Part shown: positions 34,051 through 42,776 of the stretch, one piece after another
Layout of the letters: the number at the start of each line of letters is the position of its first letter
Position numbering within the stretch: the first letter of the stretch is position 1
Assembly: GCF_030686155.1 (NCBI RefSeq)
Contig: NZ_JAUPEV010000010.1
Span: forward strand, 1 to 64,000
DNA length: 64,000 nucleotides
Reading direction: 5' to 3'
Origin: Helicobacter_J cappadocius
GTDB taxonomy: Bacteria > Campylobacterota > Campylobacteria > Campylobacterales > Helicobacteraceae
Program-made: the position numbers and the translations under genes
The notes under the pieces: model-generated
Databases searched by the model: none
What the model was told of the DNA's origin: nothing
What the model saw: only the letters and a program-made list of their open reading frames with translations

Positions 34051-34794
34051 GTGAAAATATTTATCATCAACTTAGATAGAGCAAAAGACAGAAAAGAATT
34101 TATGCAAAATCAAATCAATAAACTCAGCGATCTACAGCAAGTAGAATTTATTTTTTTTGATGCTATTGATGCGAAAAATAACGAGCATCATTCTTTTGAT
34201 AAATATTATTGTAGTTTTTTGACCAAACTTTACCGTGCAAAAGATTCTACAGAAGGGGAGAAGGCTTGTTATGCATCTCACTTTTCTTTGTGGCAAAAAT
34301 GCGTAGAGTTAGATGAACCTATTGTGATCTTAGAAGATGATATTGAATTATTGCCTGAATTCATAGAAGGAATCAAAAGGATTTTTAGCTCTAGTTATGA
34401 GTATGTGAGATTGGTCGTTACAGATAAACCAAAAAATCCCTTTATACCAATACAAAATAGTTTTGTTATGACTTATGATGAACTTGCAGGGGCTCAAGGA
34501 TATTATCTCACTCCAAAAGGGGCTAAAAAATTTATCAAAGGCTCTAAATACTGGGTATTACCTGTGGATAATTATATGGATAGGATTTCTATGCATGGAG
34601 TGAAGACTATTTTGCACATACCTTTTTTAATAAAAGGAGATGAGCAGATGGGGGAAAATACCACTATTCCCAATCGCTATAACAAAAACCTAAAAAAACC
34701 ATTCTTTTGGAAGATGTTGCGAGAAATGTATCGTTTTTTTATCCAGATCAAACAGAATTTATACGTTATTTTGTGCAAACAGGGGTTGTTGTGA
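34051..34794 (+). CDS. GT25 family LPS glycosyltransferase, copy 1
   Basis: 247-residue glycosyltransferase of family GT25 (LgtB/Lex2B type, often beta-1,4-galactosyl- or glucosyltransferases). It starts VKIFIINLDRAKDRKEFM, has the acidic catalytic motif PIVILEDDIELLPEF near residue 89 and GAQGYYLTPKGAKKF near 148, and a basic C-terminus that could bind membrane. GTG 34051 is preferred to TTG 34045 because GAAGG (34039-34043) is then spaced 7 nt and the downstream copy begins at the identical point. Its stop overlaps the start of copy 2 (GTGA). Confidence 0.88.
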   Translation: MKIFIINLDRAKDRKEFMQNQINKLSDLQQVEFIFFDAIDAKNNEHHSFDKYYCSFLTKLYRAKDSTEGEKACYASHFSLWQKCVELDEPIVILEDDIELLPEFIEGIKRIFSSSYEYVRLVVTDKPKNPFIPIQNSFVMTYDELAGAQGYYLTPKGAKKFIKGSKYWVLPVDNYMDRISMHGVKTILHIPFLIKGDEQMGENTTIPNRYNKNLKKPFFWKMLREMYRFFIQIKQNLYVILCKQGLL

Positions 34795-35534
34795 AAATAT
34801 TTATCATCAACTTAGATAGGGCAAAAGACAGAAAAGAATTTATGCAAAATCAAATCAATAAACTCAGCGATCTACGGCAAGTAGAATTTATTTTTTTTGA
34901 TGCTATTGATGCGAAAAATGATGAACATCATCGTTTTGTGGGGCATTATCGAAAATTTTTGGCTATTAGTAATGGTGGAAGAGAGTTAAAAGAAAGTGAA
35001 AAGGCTTGTTATGCATCTCACTTTTCTTTGTGGCAAAAATGCGTAGAGTTAGGTGAACCTATTGTGATCTTAGAAGATGATATTGAATTATTGCCTGAAT
35101 TCATAGAAGGAATCAAAAGGATTTTTAGCTCTAGTTATGAGTATGTGAGATTGATGGGATTAGATACCTCAAATAAATCTTTTATTGAGCTAAATGAGCA
35201 TTTTAGCCTAACTTATGATGAAGTTTTGGGGACACAAGGTTATTATCTCACAGCAAAAGGGGCTAAAAAATTTATCAAAGGCTCTAAATACTGGGTATTA
35301 CCTGTGGATAATTATATGGATAGGGTTTTTATACATGGAGTGAGAAATATTTTGCATATGCCATTTTTGATAAAAGAAAACGATCAGATGAGTGCCAATA
35401 CTACTATTCCTAATCGTTACGAAAACGATAAAATGAAAAAGCCTTTTTCATATAGAGTCTCTCGTGAATTTTGTAGGCTCTATAATCAAATCAGAAAAAG
35501 AGTTTATATTTTTATAGACAAAAGCTTTCTTTGA
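34791..35534 (+). CDS. GT25 family LPS glycosyltransferase, copy 2 (tandem duplicate)
   Basis: Same length (247 residues) and architecture as copy 1, displaced by exactly 740 bp. The N-terminal ~40 codons, the block with the EDDIELLPEF motif and the block around KKFIKGSKYWVLPVDNYMD are almost identical in DNA, while residues about 45-70 and 125-145 differ, so the copies are mosaic. GTG 34791 is the start by comparison with copy 1; the longer upstream frame from 34707 only reads through copy 1's 3' end. Its 3' end overlaps the convergent GT9 gene by 23 bp. Confidence 0.87.
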   Translation: MKIFIINLDRAKDRKEFMQNQINKLSDLRQVEFIFFDAIDAKNDEHHRFVGHYRKFLAISNGGRELKESEKACYASHFSLWQKCVELGEPIVILEDDIELLPEFIEGIKRIFSSSYEYVRLMGLDTSNKSFIELNEHFSLTYDEVLGTQGYYLTAKGAKKFIKGSKYWVLPVDNYMDRVFIHGVRNILHMPFLIKENDQMSANTTIPNRYENDKMKKPFSYRVSREFCRLYNQIRKRVYIFIDKSFL

Positions 35535-36573
35535 TTTTCTTATAAATATCATCAACTTTAATGCTATCCATACATAGATAATAGGGGCATTTTAGGCTAC
35601 AAGAAGTGCATTCAGGTAAGGGATTGTTGTTTTTGTCCTTTGGGGTTATGATGATGTGTTTTTGTGGATTGGATGTAAAAGGTCCCCACCTACTGGGCTT
35701 ACAAGATCTCATTAGGGTATGAAATCCCATCGTGGGTGTGTCTAGGGCGATAGCACAATGCAAGGGGCCTGTGCCATTGCTCAAAAATAACTTGGATTGT
35801 GCGATAATGCCAAAAAATTCTCTCAGTGGTTTTTGTTCCTCTAGTAGGTTATTTGCACTGATAAGAGGATAGTTTTTTAGCATTTGTGCATATCTTTGTA
35901 ATTCTTCATTTGAGCCGGTGATGAGAATTTCAGCAAGATTTTCTTCTATGATTTTTTGAGCCAATAAAAGATAGTTATCAGTACTCCAATCTTTTGATGA
36001 TCCACCACTACCTGGATGCAAGATGATGAGATTTTTTGACTTATCCCCGAATTTTTTTTCTAAATATTGCTTGGCTGTAGCTTTTTCGCTCTCACTTAGA
36101 TAGATTTTTGGATAAAAAATCTTTTGAATTCCTAGCGGCTTGAGTAGGTTTAGGTTATATTGAGCTTCGTTTTGAGAACCGTTAGATCTTTTTTGACGAA
36201 TTTTGTGTGTGAAAAATATCGATCTAAGCTTGGAAAGTATACCAATACGAATGGGAATTTTGGCAAAAAATGGTACATAGGTGGCTAGTTTTGACGCAAA
36301 AAATGAAATACTGATGTCGATTTTTTTGGTTTTTAGAAACGATATGAGATCTTTTTGAGAGTATTTATCTATCAATATAACTTCATCTACAAAAGGGTTA
36401 TTTTCGAGCAATGGGGCAGTATAAGAACTCAAAGCGAAGTATATATAACTATTAGGATAGGTGTCTTTGATGGCCTCAGCACATTGTATAGTAAGTGCAC
36501 TGTCTCCAAGTCTATCGGTTCTAAAAAGAACAATACGAAGAGGAGATGATTTTTCAAAGGTTATTTTTTTCAT
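35512..36573 (-). CDS. GT9 family (heptosyltransferase) LPS core glycosyltransferase
   Basis: 353-residue cytosolic/peripheral enzyme of the ADP-heptose:LPS heptosyltransferase family. N-terminal RIVLFRTDRLGDSALTIQC (near residue 12, the Arg-Gly/Asp acceptor site region), C-terminal LIILHPGSGGSSKDW near 189 and LFLSNGTGPLHCAIALDTPT near 267 (ADP-sugar site). A Cys-rich tail (CTSCSLKCPYYLC) is present, as in other epsilonproteobacterial GT9 proteins. The start is ATG 36573-36571; the longer open frame to 36810 merely reads through the antisense of tRNA-Leu and is rejected. Confidence 0.88.
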   Translation of the reverse strand: MKKITFEKSSPLRIVLFRTDRLGDSALTIQCAEAIKDTYPNSYIYFALSSYTAPLLENNPFVDEVILIDKYSQKDLISFLKTKKIDISISFFASKLATYVPFFAKIPIRIGILSKLRSIFFTHKIRQKRSNGSQNEAQYNLNLLKPLGIQKIFYPKIYLSESEKATAKQYLEKKFGDKSKNLIILHPGSGGSSKDWSTDNYLLLAQKIIEENLAEILITGSNEELQRYAQMLKNYPLISANNLLEEQKPLREFFGIIAQSKLFLSNGTGPLHCAIALDTPTMGFHTLMRSCKPSRWGPFTSNPQKHIIITPKDKNNNPLPECTSCSLKCPYYLCMDSIKVDDIYKKIKESFCL

Positions 36574-36731
36574 TTTTAGAACTTCTGCCCGTAAGCTTCC
36601 TTGTGTTGTGATTTTTGTGGTGTTTATAAAAGAAAATTGTAGCAAAAAAAATTTGCCAAAATACACAAAGATTTCAATACTAAGGGATTTTAATAAAAGC
36701 TTGAGATTTGGTGGTGAATTGTTTGATAAAG

Positions 36732-36816
<85 letters not shown>

Positions 36817-36991
36817 AATCGCAACTACAATTAGTCAATGTAGAACATTTATAGAACCTATTGAGGGCGGTATTTTACTCACTAAAACTTTAAATCAAAC
36901 TGAAAAGAATTTAAAAAGAGCTTATGGGGACTTCTTAAGAAATTTTTTGTTATTCTTTGGAAATTATTAGCAAAGCAGAAAGGATACCAAA

Positions 36992-38029
36992 ATGGTAGAT
37001 AAGATTATTCCTCGCAAAAAGATATATAATCCCAATTCGACCGAAAGCGTAAATGATCGTAGGATTTTTGGAGGAAATCCTACAAGTATGTTTGATCTCA
37101 ACAAAATTAAGTATCAATGGGCGTATAATCTTTGGAAGCTGATGTTGGCAAATACTTGGTTTCCTGAGGAAGTCAATATGAACAGCGATAAACTTGATTA
37201 TGGGAACCATCTCACCATTCAAGAAAAGCTAGGTTATGATAGAGCGTTGGCACAGCTTATTTTTATGGATAGTTTGCAAACAAATAATCTCATCGATAAT
37301 GTCAATCCCTTTATGACAAGTCCTGAAATAAATCTAATTCTAGTCAGACAAGCTTATGAAGAAGCCCTGCATTCTCAAAGTTACGCTGTGATGGTGGAAT
37401 CAATTTCTGCAAATACTGAAGAAATATACGATATGTGGCGTGTAGATATGCAGCTTCGTAGCAAAAATGATTATATCGCTGATGTTTATTTGCAACTTTC
37501 AGAAAATCCTACAGAACAAAATCTAGTCAAAGCGATGTTTGCTAATCAAATATTAGAAGGGATTTATTTTTATAGTGGATTTAGTTATTTTTACACTCTT
37601 GCTAGGAGTGGAAAAATGTTAGGCTCTGCACAAATGATACGTTTCATACAACGTGATGAAGTTACGCATCTTGTTTTATTTCAAAATATGATAAATGCCA
37701 CAAGAAAAGAAAGACCTGATCTTTTTACAAAATCACTTGAAGAGGAAGTGATTGAAATGTTCAGAAAAGCAGTTGAGATAGAATCACAATGGGGTATTTA
37801 TATCACTCAAGGACAGATTTTAGGACTTACCTCTGAAATCATTCATCAATATATCCAAAGTCTCGCTGATGATAGACTCTCAAAAGTTGGTCTTCCCAAA
37901 CTTTATAATGTGGTCAATCCTATCAAATGGGTGGATCAATTTGCTAGTTTTAATGATCAAAAAACTAACTTTTTTGAAGCAAAAGTCACTAATTACGCTA
38001 AAGGAAGCGTGAATTTTGATGATTTCTAA
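36992..38029 (+). CDS. nrdB: ribonucleoside-diphosphate reductase beta subunit (NrdB)
   Basis: Small subunit of class Ia ribonucleotide reductase; houses the di-iron site and tyrosyl radical. The 345 residues show the metal-ligand pattern: IFMDSL (Asp) near 90, RQAYEEALHSQSY (Glu, His) near 114, QILEGIYFYSGFSYFY near 185 (Glu) and RDEVTHLVLF (Glu, His) near 219. ATG 36992 follows AAAGGATACC. First of a plus-strand run to truA. Confidence 0.95.
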   Translation: MVDKIIPRKKIYNPNSTESVNDRRIFGGNPTSMFDLNKIKYQWAYNLWKLMLANTWFPEEVNMNSDKLDYGNHLTIQEKLGYDRALAQLIFMDSLQTNNLIDNVNPFMTSPEINLILVRQAYEEALHSQSYAVMVESISANTEEIYDMWRVDMQLRSKNDYIADVYLQLSENPTEQNLVKAMFANQILEGIYFYSGFSYFYTLARSGKMLGSAQMIRFIQRDEVTHLVLFQNMINATRKERPDLFTKSLEEEVIEMFRKAVEIESQWGIYITQGQILGLTSEIIHQYIQSLADDRLSKVGLPKLYNVVNPIKWVDQFASFNDQKTNFFEAKVTNYAKGSVNFDDF

Positions 38030-38099
38030 GAATTCATATGATTTTATCAACCTATGCAAATTTTTTGATGATATTAAATCTTAAAACTATGGAATAAAT

Positions 38100-38732
38100 A
38101 TGTTTAGACTCAAAGGTCACTTGATGTGCGATCAAATCGCTAGAAAATTTCCTCTTCAAGATAATGTTAAGGAGGCAATCTCAAATATTGATAGAGAGTT
38201 ATTTGTTCCAGCTTCACTTAAACATTTAGCTTATAATTTGGATGCACTTCCAATGGGGGCTGATCAATGGATAAGCTCTCCTTTGACGGTTGCGAAAATG
38301 ACTCAATACCTCATACCAGAGGGCGGAGACAGTGTGCTTGAAATAGGATGTGGAAGTGGTTATCAAGCTATGGTTCTCTCCAGGCTTTTTCGACGAGTTT
38401 TTTCAATAGAACGTATCGAAAAACTACTCTTAGAAGCAAAGGAGCGAATTAGAAAATCAGGAATAAGTAATATTAATACCAAGTTAGATGATGGTCAAAA
38501 TGGTTGGGCAGCCTTTGCTCCTTATGATAGGATAATGTTTTCAGCTTGTGTTCAAAAAATACCTGATGCTATTATAGAACAGCTTGAAGAAGGTGGCATT
38601 TTGGTTGCACCTATTGCAGATGGTGATACTCAAGTTATTGCTCGATTTAGAAAAAAAAATAATCAGCTAAGTACTCCTGAAATTTTGGAGAAATGTCTTT
38701 TTGTGCCAGTTCTTGATGGTGTGATGAGATAA
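38100..38732 (+). CDS. pcm: protein-L-isoaspartate O-methyltransferase
   Basis: Repairs isoaspartyl residues using S-adenosylmethionine. 210 residues with the PCMT pre-motif MGADQWISSPLTVAKMTQYL near 53 and SAM motif I VLEIGCGSGYQAMVLS near 78. The usual hydrophobic post-I motif is present around FSIERIEKLL. Its stop overlaps the start of the peptidase gene (TAATG). Confidence 0.92.
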   Translation: MFRLKGHLMCDQIARKFPLQDNVKEAISNIDRELFVPASLKHLAYNLDALPMGADQWISSPLTVAKMTQYLIPEGGDSVLEIGCGSGYQAMVLSRLFRRVFSIERIEKLLLEAKERIRKSGISNINTKLDDGQNGWAAFAPYDRIMFSACVQKIPDAIIEQLEEGGILVAPIADGDTQVIARFRKKNNQLSTPEILEKCLFVPVLDGVMR

Positions 38733-39448
38733 TGTTGATTGGTTTTTTTGATTCTGATAAAACCACTCTTTTATATCAATATTTATCCTCTCCTAATTTA
38801 TTTGATCTCAATGCTTTATGGCTGAGTATTTTGGGTGTTGTTATTTTTCTTACAACACAGCTTTTATTTTATATTCAAAAAAGAAAACCAAAAACGGATT
38901 TTACCTTTTTACAGAATTTGTTCTTTTCCAAAACTGAAAGTGTGTTTTTGGTACTGATTTTTTTTGCTGGAGGCATAGGAATTGCTTATCTCTATGGTGG
39001 GATATTTCAAATTTGGCTAATGGTTGTTTTTAGCTTTTTAGTTCTTTTATCTGCGATAGATTACAAGGTTTTGGCCGTTCCTGATTGGATAAATTTCGTA
39101 TTGTTTGTCTGTGTTTTGGTAGGAATGATTTATTTTTCACAAAATTTTTGGGATATTTTGCTTGGTGGACTAAGTATTGCTGGAATGTTTAGCATATTGA
39201 GAATTTTTGGGGATATGATTTGGCATAAAGAGGTCTTAGGTGAGGGGGATATTGTTTTTGGAGCTAGTGTGGGAATGTTACTAGGAGTTTATGGCAGTTT
39301 AATGAGCATTTTTTGGGGTTGTGTGTTTGCCTCTATATATAGTGTTTTAGTTAGATTTTTTGGAAAGAAAATTACCAAACTACCGCTTATAATGATTATT
39401 TTTATAGGCTTATTATTTTATTTTTTAATGGGCATCATCAATGATTAA
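38732..39448 (+). CDS. A24 family prepilin peptidase
   Basis: Inner-membrane aspartic protease, 238 residues with about seven spans. Both catalytic aspartates are present: SAIDYKVLAVPD near residue 107 and the GxGD motif LGEGDIVFGA near 169. The N-terminal cysteine-rich methyltransferase domain of classical PilD/TcpJ enzymes is missing, as in minimal C. jejuni-type processing peptidases used for natural transformation. No pilin or pseudopilin gene lies nearby. It sits between pcm and the LptF/G gene in an operon-like string with overlapping ends. In C. jejuni the same neighbours (peptidase, membrane protein, truA; Cj0825-Cj0827) occur together. Confidence 0.87.
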   Translation: MLIGFFDSDKTTLLYQYLSSPNLFDLNALWLSILGVVIFLTTQLLFYIQKRKPKTDFTFLQNLFFSKTESVFLVLIFFAGGIGIAYLYGGIFQIWLMVVFSFLVLLSAIDYKVLAVPDWINFVLFVCVLVGMIYFSQNFWDILLGGLSIAGMFSILRIFGDMIWHKEVLGEGDIVFGASVGMLLGVYGSLMSIFWGCVFASIYSVLVRFFGKKITKLPLIMIIFIGLLFYFLMGIIND

Positions 39449-40457
39449 GCAATATATTTTTTTAGCCGTTTCTCAAATATTTTTTCCATTTTTTTTAGTG
39501 CTGTTTTTTATTGCCTCTGTCGTATTGCTTATTGGAATAGCTGGGGTTACATTGGTTGTCAAAATGGACATTTTAGACCTGGGACAACTTTTTTTATATT
39601 CGCTGCCTGGAACGGTTTTTTTTATTATTCCTATTACATTTTTTGCTTCTTGTGTTTTAGGTATTTCTCGCCTTTGTTATGATTATGAATTGCTTGTTTT
39701 TTTCTCATTAGGGATTTCGCCAAAAACGATTTTAAAAGTTTTTGTCCCTATCAGTGTTTTAGTCAGTATTGTTTTGTTGATGTTCTCGCTTGTGATGATA
39801 CCTCTCTCAAAGAGTGCTTATTCAGATTTTATTGCAGAGAAGAAAAATAAAGTTGATGTTAATATAAGACCAGGAGAATTTGGTCAAAAACTCGGCGATT
39901 GGCTTGTATATGTAAATGGTATCAGTCATAACAAATATAACCAACTCGTGCTTTTTTCTAGTGATGGGTTATCTCAAGAAAGCTTTATTGTGGCTAATAG
40001 TGGTGAAGTCAATAATAAAAATGGAGTTTTTGAGCTTAATCTTTATGATGGAGATGCTTATTTTGCACAAAATAAAGAGATAAATAAAGTTGATTTCAAA
40101 CAAATGAGTTTAAAAAATCAAACAGGATCTATTAAGCTAAGTTCTTATGATTTGATTGATTATTGGAAAAGTGCTTTTAGTGGAGATTCATCCCAAGCTA
40201 GAAGACTAGCACAGGCTATAATGACTTCTTTATTTCCCATTGTAAGTGTGTTTTTGATACCTTTATTTGGAATTGCCAATCCAAGATTTCATAAAAATAT
40301 GTCTTATATTTATATTTTGCTTGGCGTGGGGATTTATTTTTTGATTATGCACATAACAAGTCAAAGTGCTCCTTTTTGGGGAATGGTATTATTGCCTAGT
40401 ATTTGGCTTAGTATTTCCTACTTTTTTTATAAACGATTTATTTTGAAATTTTACTGA
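39441..40457 (+). CDS. LptF/LptG family permease
   Basis: 338-residue membrane subunit of the LPS transport ABC machinery that extracts LPS from the inner membrane. N-terminal spans, then a short periplasmic beta-jellyroll (about residues 130-230), then three spans. The segment PGTVFFIIPITFFASCVLGI near 55 and SDFIAEKKNK near 129 are typical. It overlaps the peptidase gene by 8 bp and touches truA. F versus G cannot be decided by eye. Confidence 0.85.
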   Translation: MIKQYIFLAVSQIFFPFFLVLFFIASVVLLIGIAGVTLVVKMDILDLGQLFLYSLPGTVFFIIPITFFASCVLGISRLCYDYELLVFFSLGISPKTILKVFVPISVLVSIVLLMFSLVMIPLSKSAYSDFIAEKKNKVDVNIRPGEFGQKLGDWLVYVNGISHNKYNQLVLFSSDGLSQESFIVANSGEVNNKNGVFELNLYDGDAYFAQNKEINKVDFKQMSLKNQTGSIKLSSYDLIDYWKSAFSGDSSQARRLAQAIMTSLFPIVSVFLIPLFGIANPRFHKNMSYIYILLGVGIYFLIMHITSQSAPFWGMVLLPSIWLSISYFFYKRFILKFY

Positions 40458-41197
40458 TGAAAAAGATTTTTGCAAAAATAGCATATGATGGAAGTGCTTT
40501 TAGTGGTTTTGCTAGACAAAGACAAAAAGATATAATGAGTGTAACTGAACGCATAGAAATTGCTCTTAGGAGTATGGGAATAAATGATGAGATTATTTCT
40601 GCAGGAAGAACGGACAAAGGAGTTCATGCCACTGGTCAAATAATCAGCTTTTGCGTGGATGAAAAAATACAGATTTCAAAAATAAAATCACTCTTGAATT
40701 ACAAACTCTACCCTTATATTTTTGTCAAGAATATTTACGAAACAGATATGTCTTTTCAACCTAGATTTGATGCAAGATACAGAGGATACAGATATATTTT
40801 TTGTGATAATTTTTCTAATCCTTTTATCTCAAAATATGTTTCAGTTGAAAAATACGGATCAAAAGAACTCATCCAAGAGGCTCTGAATCTTTTTGTCGGA
40901 AAACATTGTTTTAGCTATTTTAAAAAACAAGGAAGTGATACAAAAACAGATATTAGAGAAATATATAAGGCAACAATATACCAACATAAAATTTTTTCTA
41001 AAAATTGTAATATCATTTATTTACAAGCCAATGGTTTTTTGCGATCTCAAGTCAGACTCATGATAGGAGCTGCACTTGCTTATTCTAGGGGGGAAATTAC
41101 ATTAGAAGAGATTTTATTACAACTAGATTGTAAAAAACATTCTTATAGCAAACCTGTAAGTGCTAATGGGTTGTATTTAGTGCGAGTGATTTATTAA
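40457..41197 (+). CDS. truA: tRNA pseudouridine(38-40) synthase TruA
   Basis: 246-residue enzyme that forms pseudouridine in the anticodon arm of tRNAs. It has the N-terminal KIAYDGSAFSGFARQ (residues 6-20), the catalytic aspartate in SAGRTDKGVHATGQ near 49-62 and FLRSQVRLMIGA near 197. ATG 40457 overlaps the upstream stop (TGATG). The run ends here. Confidence 0.95.
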   Translation: MKKIFAKIAYDGSAFSGFARQRQKDIMSVTERIEIALRSMGINDEIISAGRTDKGVHATGQIISFCVDEKIQISKIKSLLNYKLYPYIFVKNIYETDMSFQPRFDARYRGYRYIFCDNFSNPFISKYVSVEKYGSKELIQEALNLFVGKHCFSYFKKQGSDTKTDIREIYKATIYQHKIFSKNCNIIYLQANGFLRSQVRLMIGAALAYSRGEITLEEILLQLDCKKHSYSKPVSANGLYLVRVIY

Positions 41198-41226
41198 AAT
41201 ATATCTTATTTTAAAGCTGCATTGAT

Positions 41227-41232
41227 TATAAT
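41227..41232 (+). promoter_or_regulatory. -10 box of the structured RNA upstream of purD
   Basis: TATAAT in TTATAATATATATGCC, placing transcription start at about 41239-41240, which is where the closing stem of the RNA begins. Confidence 0.6.
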
Positions 41233-41239
41233 ATATATG

Positions 41240-41429
41240 CCTGAATGATTCGTGTTTGTTAAAAATTGCGAGTCTATTAATAAGTATTTTCAGGTCAATC
41301 GTAGCAATCTTTGTGTGTTCGGTATTTTTGCTTGAGCCTTCTGTGGTTAGAATCTGCCGCCTAATAAGATTCTCTTGACCTAATTTGTAGCTTTTCGGGC
41401 TACGCATCAATACATAGCGGTCATTTGGG
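41240..41429 (+). ncRNA. ssrS: structured RNA of about 190 nt, 6S RNA (ssrS) candidate
   Basis: The whole truA-purD spacer folds. The ends pair (CCTGAATGA 41240-41248 with TCATTTGGG 41421-41429, two G-U), then TGTTTG (41253-41258) with CAATACA (41408-41414, one bulge), then an open region containing a 3'-side hairpin GTAGC/GCTAC (41387-41403), then AGGTCAA (41292-41298) with TTGACCT (41375-41381), then hairpins AGCAA/TTGCT (41303-41332) and AGAATCT/AGATTCT (41349-41373). A closing stem, a large bubble with a small 3' hairpin and an inner stem are 6S RNA traits, and I recall 6S RNA next to purD in H. pylori. The two inner hairpins are atypical, so a purD leader element is the alternative. Confidence 0.55.
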
Positions 41430-41451
41430 TAATTGATAGAAAGATAAAATA

Positions 41452-42744
41452 ATGAAGTCAATCACATCTCAAAAAATTTTAATTATTGGAAATGGTGGCA
41501 GAGAGTATGCTATAGGTAGAGCTTTTTCACAGGATTCTCGCGTGGATAGGATTTATTTTTATCCCGGAAATGGTGGTACAAACAAATTGGGGGAAAATAT
41601 ATCTGTTCAAACAGATGAAGAGCTTATCAGATTTATTTTATCTCATCAAATAGATTTTGTATTTATTGGTCCAGAAGCACCTTTGGTGGAAGGAATGAGC
41701 GATGTTCTTAGAGAAGCTGGAATCAAAGTCTTTGGCCCAAGTTCTAAAGCAGCACAATTAGAAGGCTCTAAGGCTTTTATGAAAGATTTTGTTTCCCGCT
41801 TTGGCATTCCTACTGCAAGATATTTGCAAACTTCACATTATGATGAAGCCAGAGAGTTTATCATTTCCTTGACACCACCTATTGTGTTAAAGGCAGATGG
41901 ATTGTGTGCAGGTAAGGGTGTGGTGATTGTAAATACTCATAAACAAGCCCTTGAAGAACTTAAAAACATGCTTGAAGGCAAGAGTTTTGGAGAAGCTGCT
42001 AGATGTGTTGTGATCGAAGAATTTTTAGATGGCTATGAGCTTTCGGTTTTTGCCTTGTGCGATGGAGAAGAATATGTATTACTTCCAGCATCTCAAGATC
42101 ATAAACGTCTTTTGAGTGCAGATAGAGGTCCAAATACAGGAGGTATGGGTGCTTATGCCCCAACACCTCTATGTGATGAAGAAATGATGAAAAAAATCGA
42201 GAATTTGATTATAAAACCTACGCTCAAAGGTATGCAAAAAGAAAAAATGCCATTTTATGGGGTTTTGTTTGCAGGTATTATGGTGGTCTCTATAGGAGAT
42301 GTATTGCAACCATATTTGCTTGAATTTAATGTTCGTTTTGGAGATCCTGAATGTGAAATTTTGCTTCCATTGCTCAAAACACCTCTTTTAGATCTCTGTT
42401 ATGGTGTGATGGAGCATAAATTAGGATTATTGAAGGTTGAAATCTCTCAGAGATATTGTGTAGGTGTGGTTATTGCATCGCAAAACTATCCTTATAGCAC
42501 CTCTGAAGCTAAGGCTATTAGCATCAATGATGTTGATGAAAATTTAGGGCATATTTGCTTTGCAGGGGTGAATTTAAAAGATGGTATTCTTATGGCTACA
42601 GGAGGGCGAGTATTGGTTTGTGTTGGGGTAGGGGAGAGTTTAAAAGAAGCTAGAAAAAACGCGTATGCACTCGTTGGCAAAGTTCATTTTGATGGAATGA
42701 ATTATCGCGATGATATTGGATTTAGGGCATTGAAGAATGTATAA
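41452..42744 (+). CDS. purD: phosphoribosylamine--glycine ligase
   Basis: Second step of purine synthesis, ATP-grasp enzyme of 430 residues. N-terminal ILIIGNGGREYAIGRAF (residues 9-25), GPEAPLVEGM near 74, ATP-grasp core with VLKADGLCAGKGVVIV near 145 and LSADRGPNTGGMGAYAPTP near 222, LEFNVRFGDPECE near 288 (Mg ligands). Length is usual. Heads the run to atpE. Confidence 0.96.
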   Translation: MKSITSQKILIIGNGGREYAIGRAFSQDSRVDRIYFYPGNGGTNKLGENISVQTDEELIRFILSHQIDFVFIGPEAPLVEGMSDVLREAGIKVFGPSSKAAQLEGSKAFMKDFVSRFGIPTARYLQTSHYDEAREFIISLTPPIVLKADGLCAGKGVVIVNTHKQALEELKNMLEGKSFGEAARCVVIEEFLDGYELSVFALCDGEEYVLLPASQDHKRLLSADRGPNTGGMGAYAPTPLCDEEMMKKIENLIIKPTLKGMQKEKMPFYGVLFAGIMVVSIGDVLQPYLLEFNVRFGDPECEILLPLLKTPLLDLCYGVMEHKLGLLKVEISQRYCVGVVIASQNYPYSTSEAKAISINDVDENLGHICFAGVNLKDGILMATGGRVLVCVGVGESLKEARKNAYALVGKVHFDGMNYRDDIGFRALKNV

Positions 42745-42776
42745 AAAAACTAGATATCTAAATTTTTGAGGCATAG

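Noticed and set aside
34707..34790. Longer start for the second GT25 gene (from 34707)
   Set aside because: The extra 28 residues are out-of-frame reading of the first GT25 gene; comparison of the two copies fixes the start at GTG 34791.
41177..41461. 94-residue minus-strand ORF across the truA-purD spacer
   Set aside because: It overlaps both flanking gene ends and the paired segments of the structured RNA; its apparent conservation would come from the RNA.
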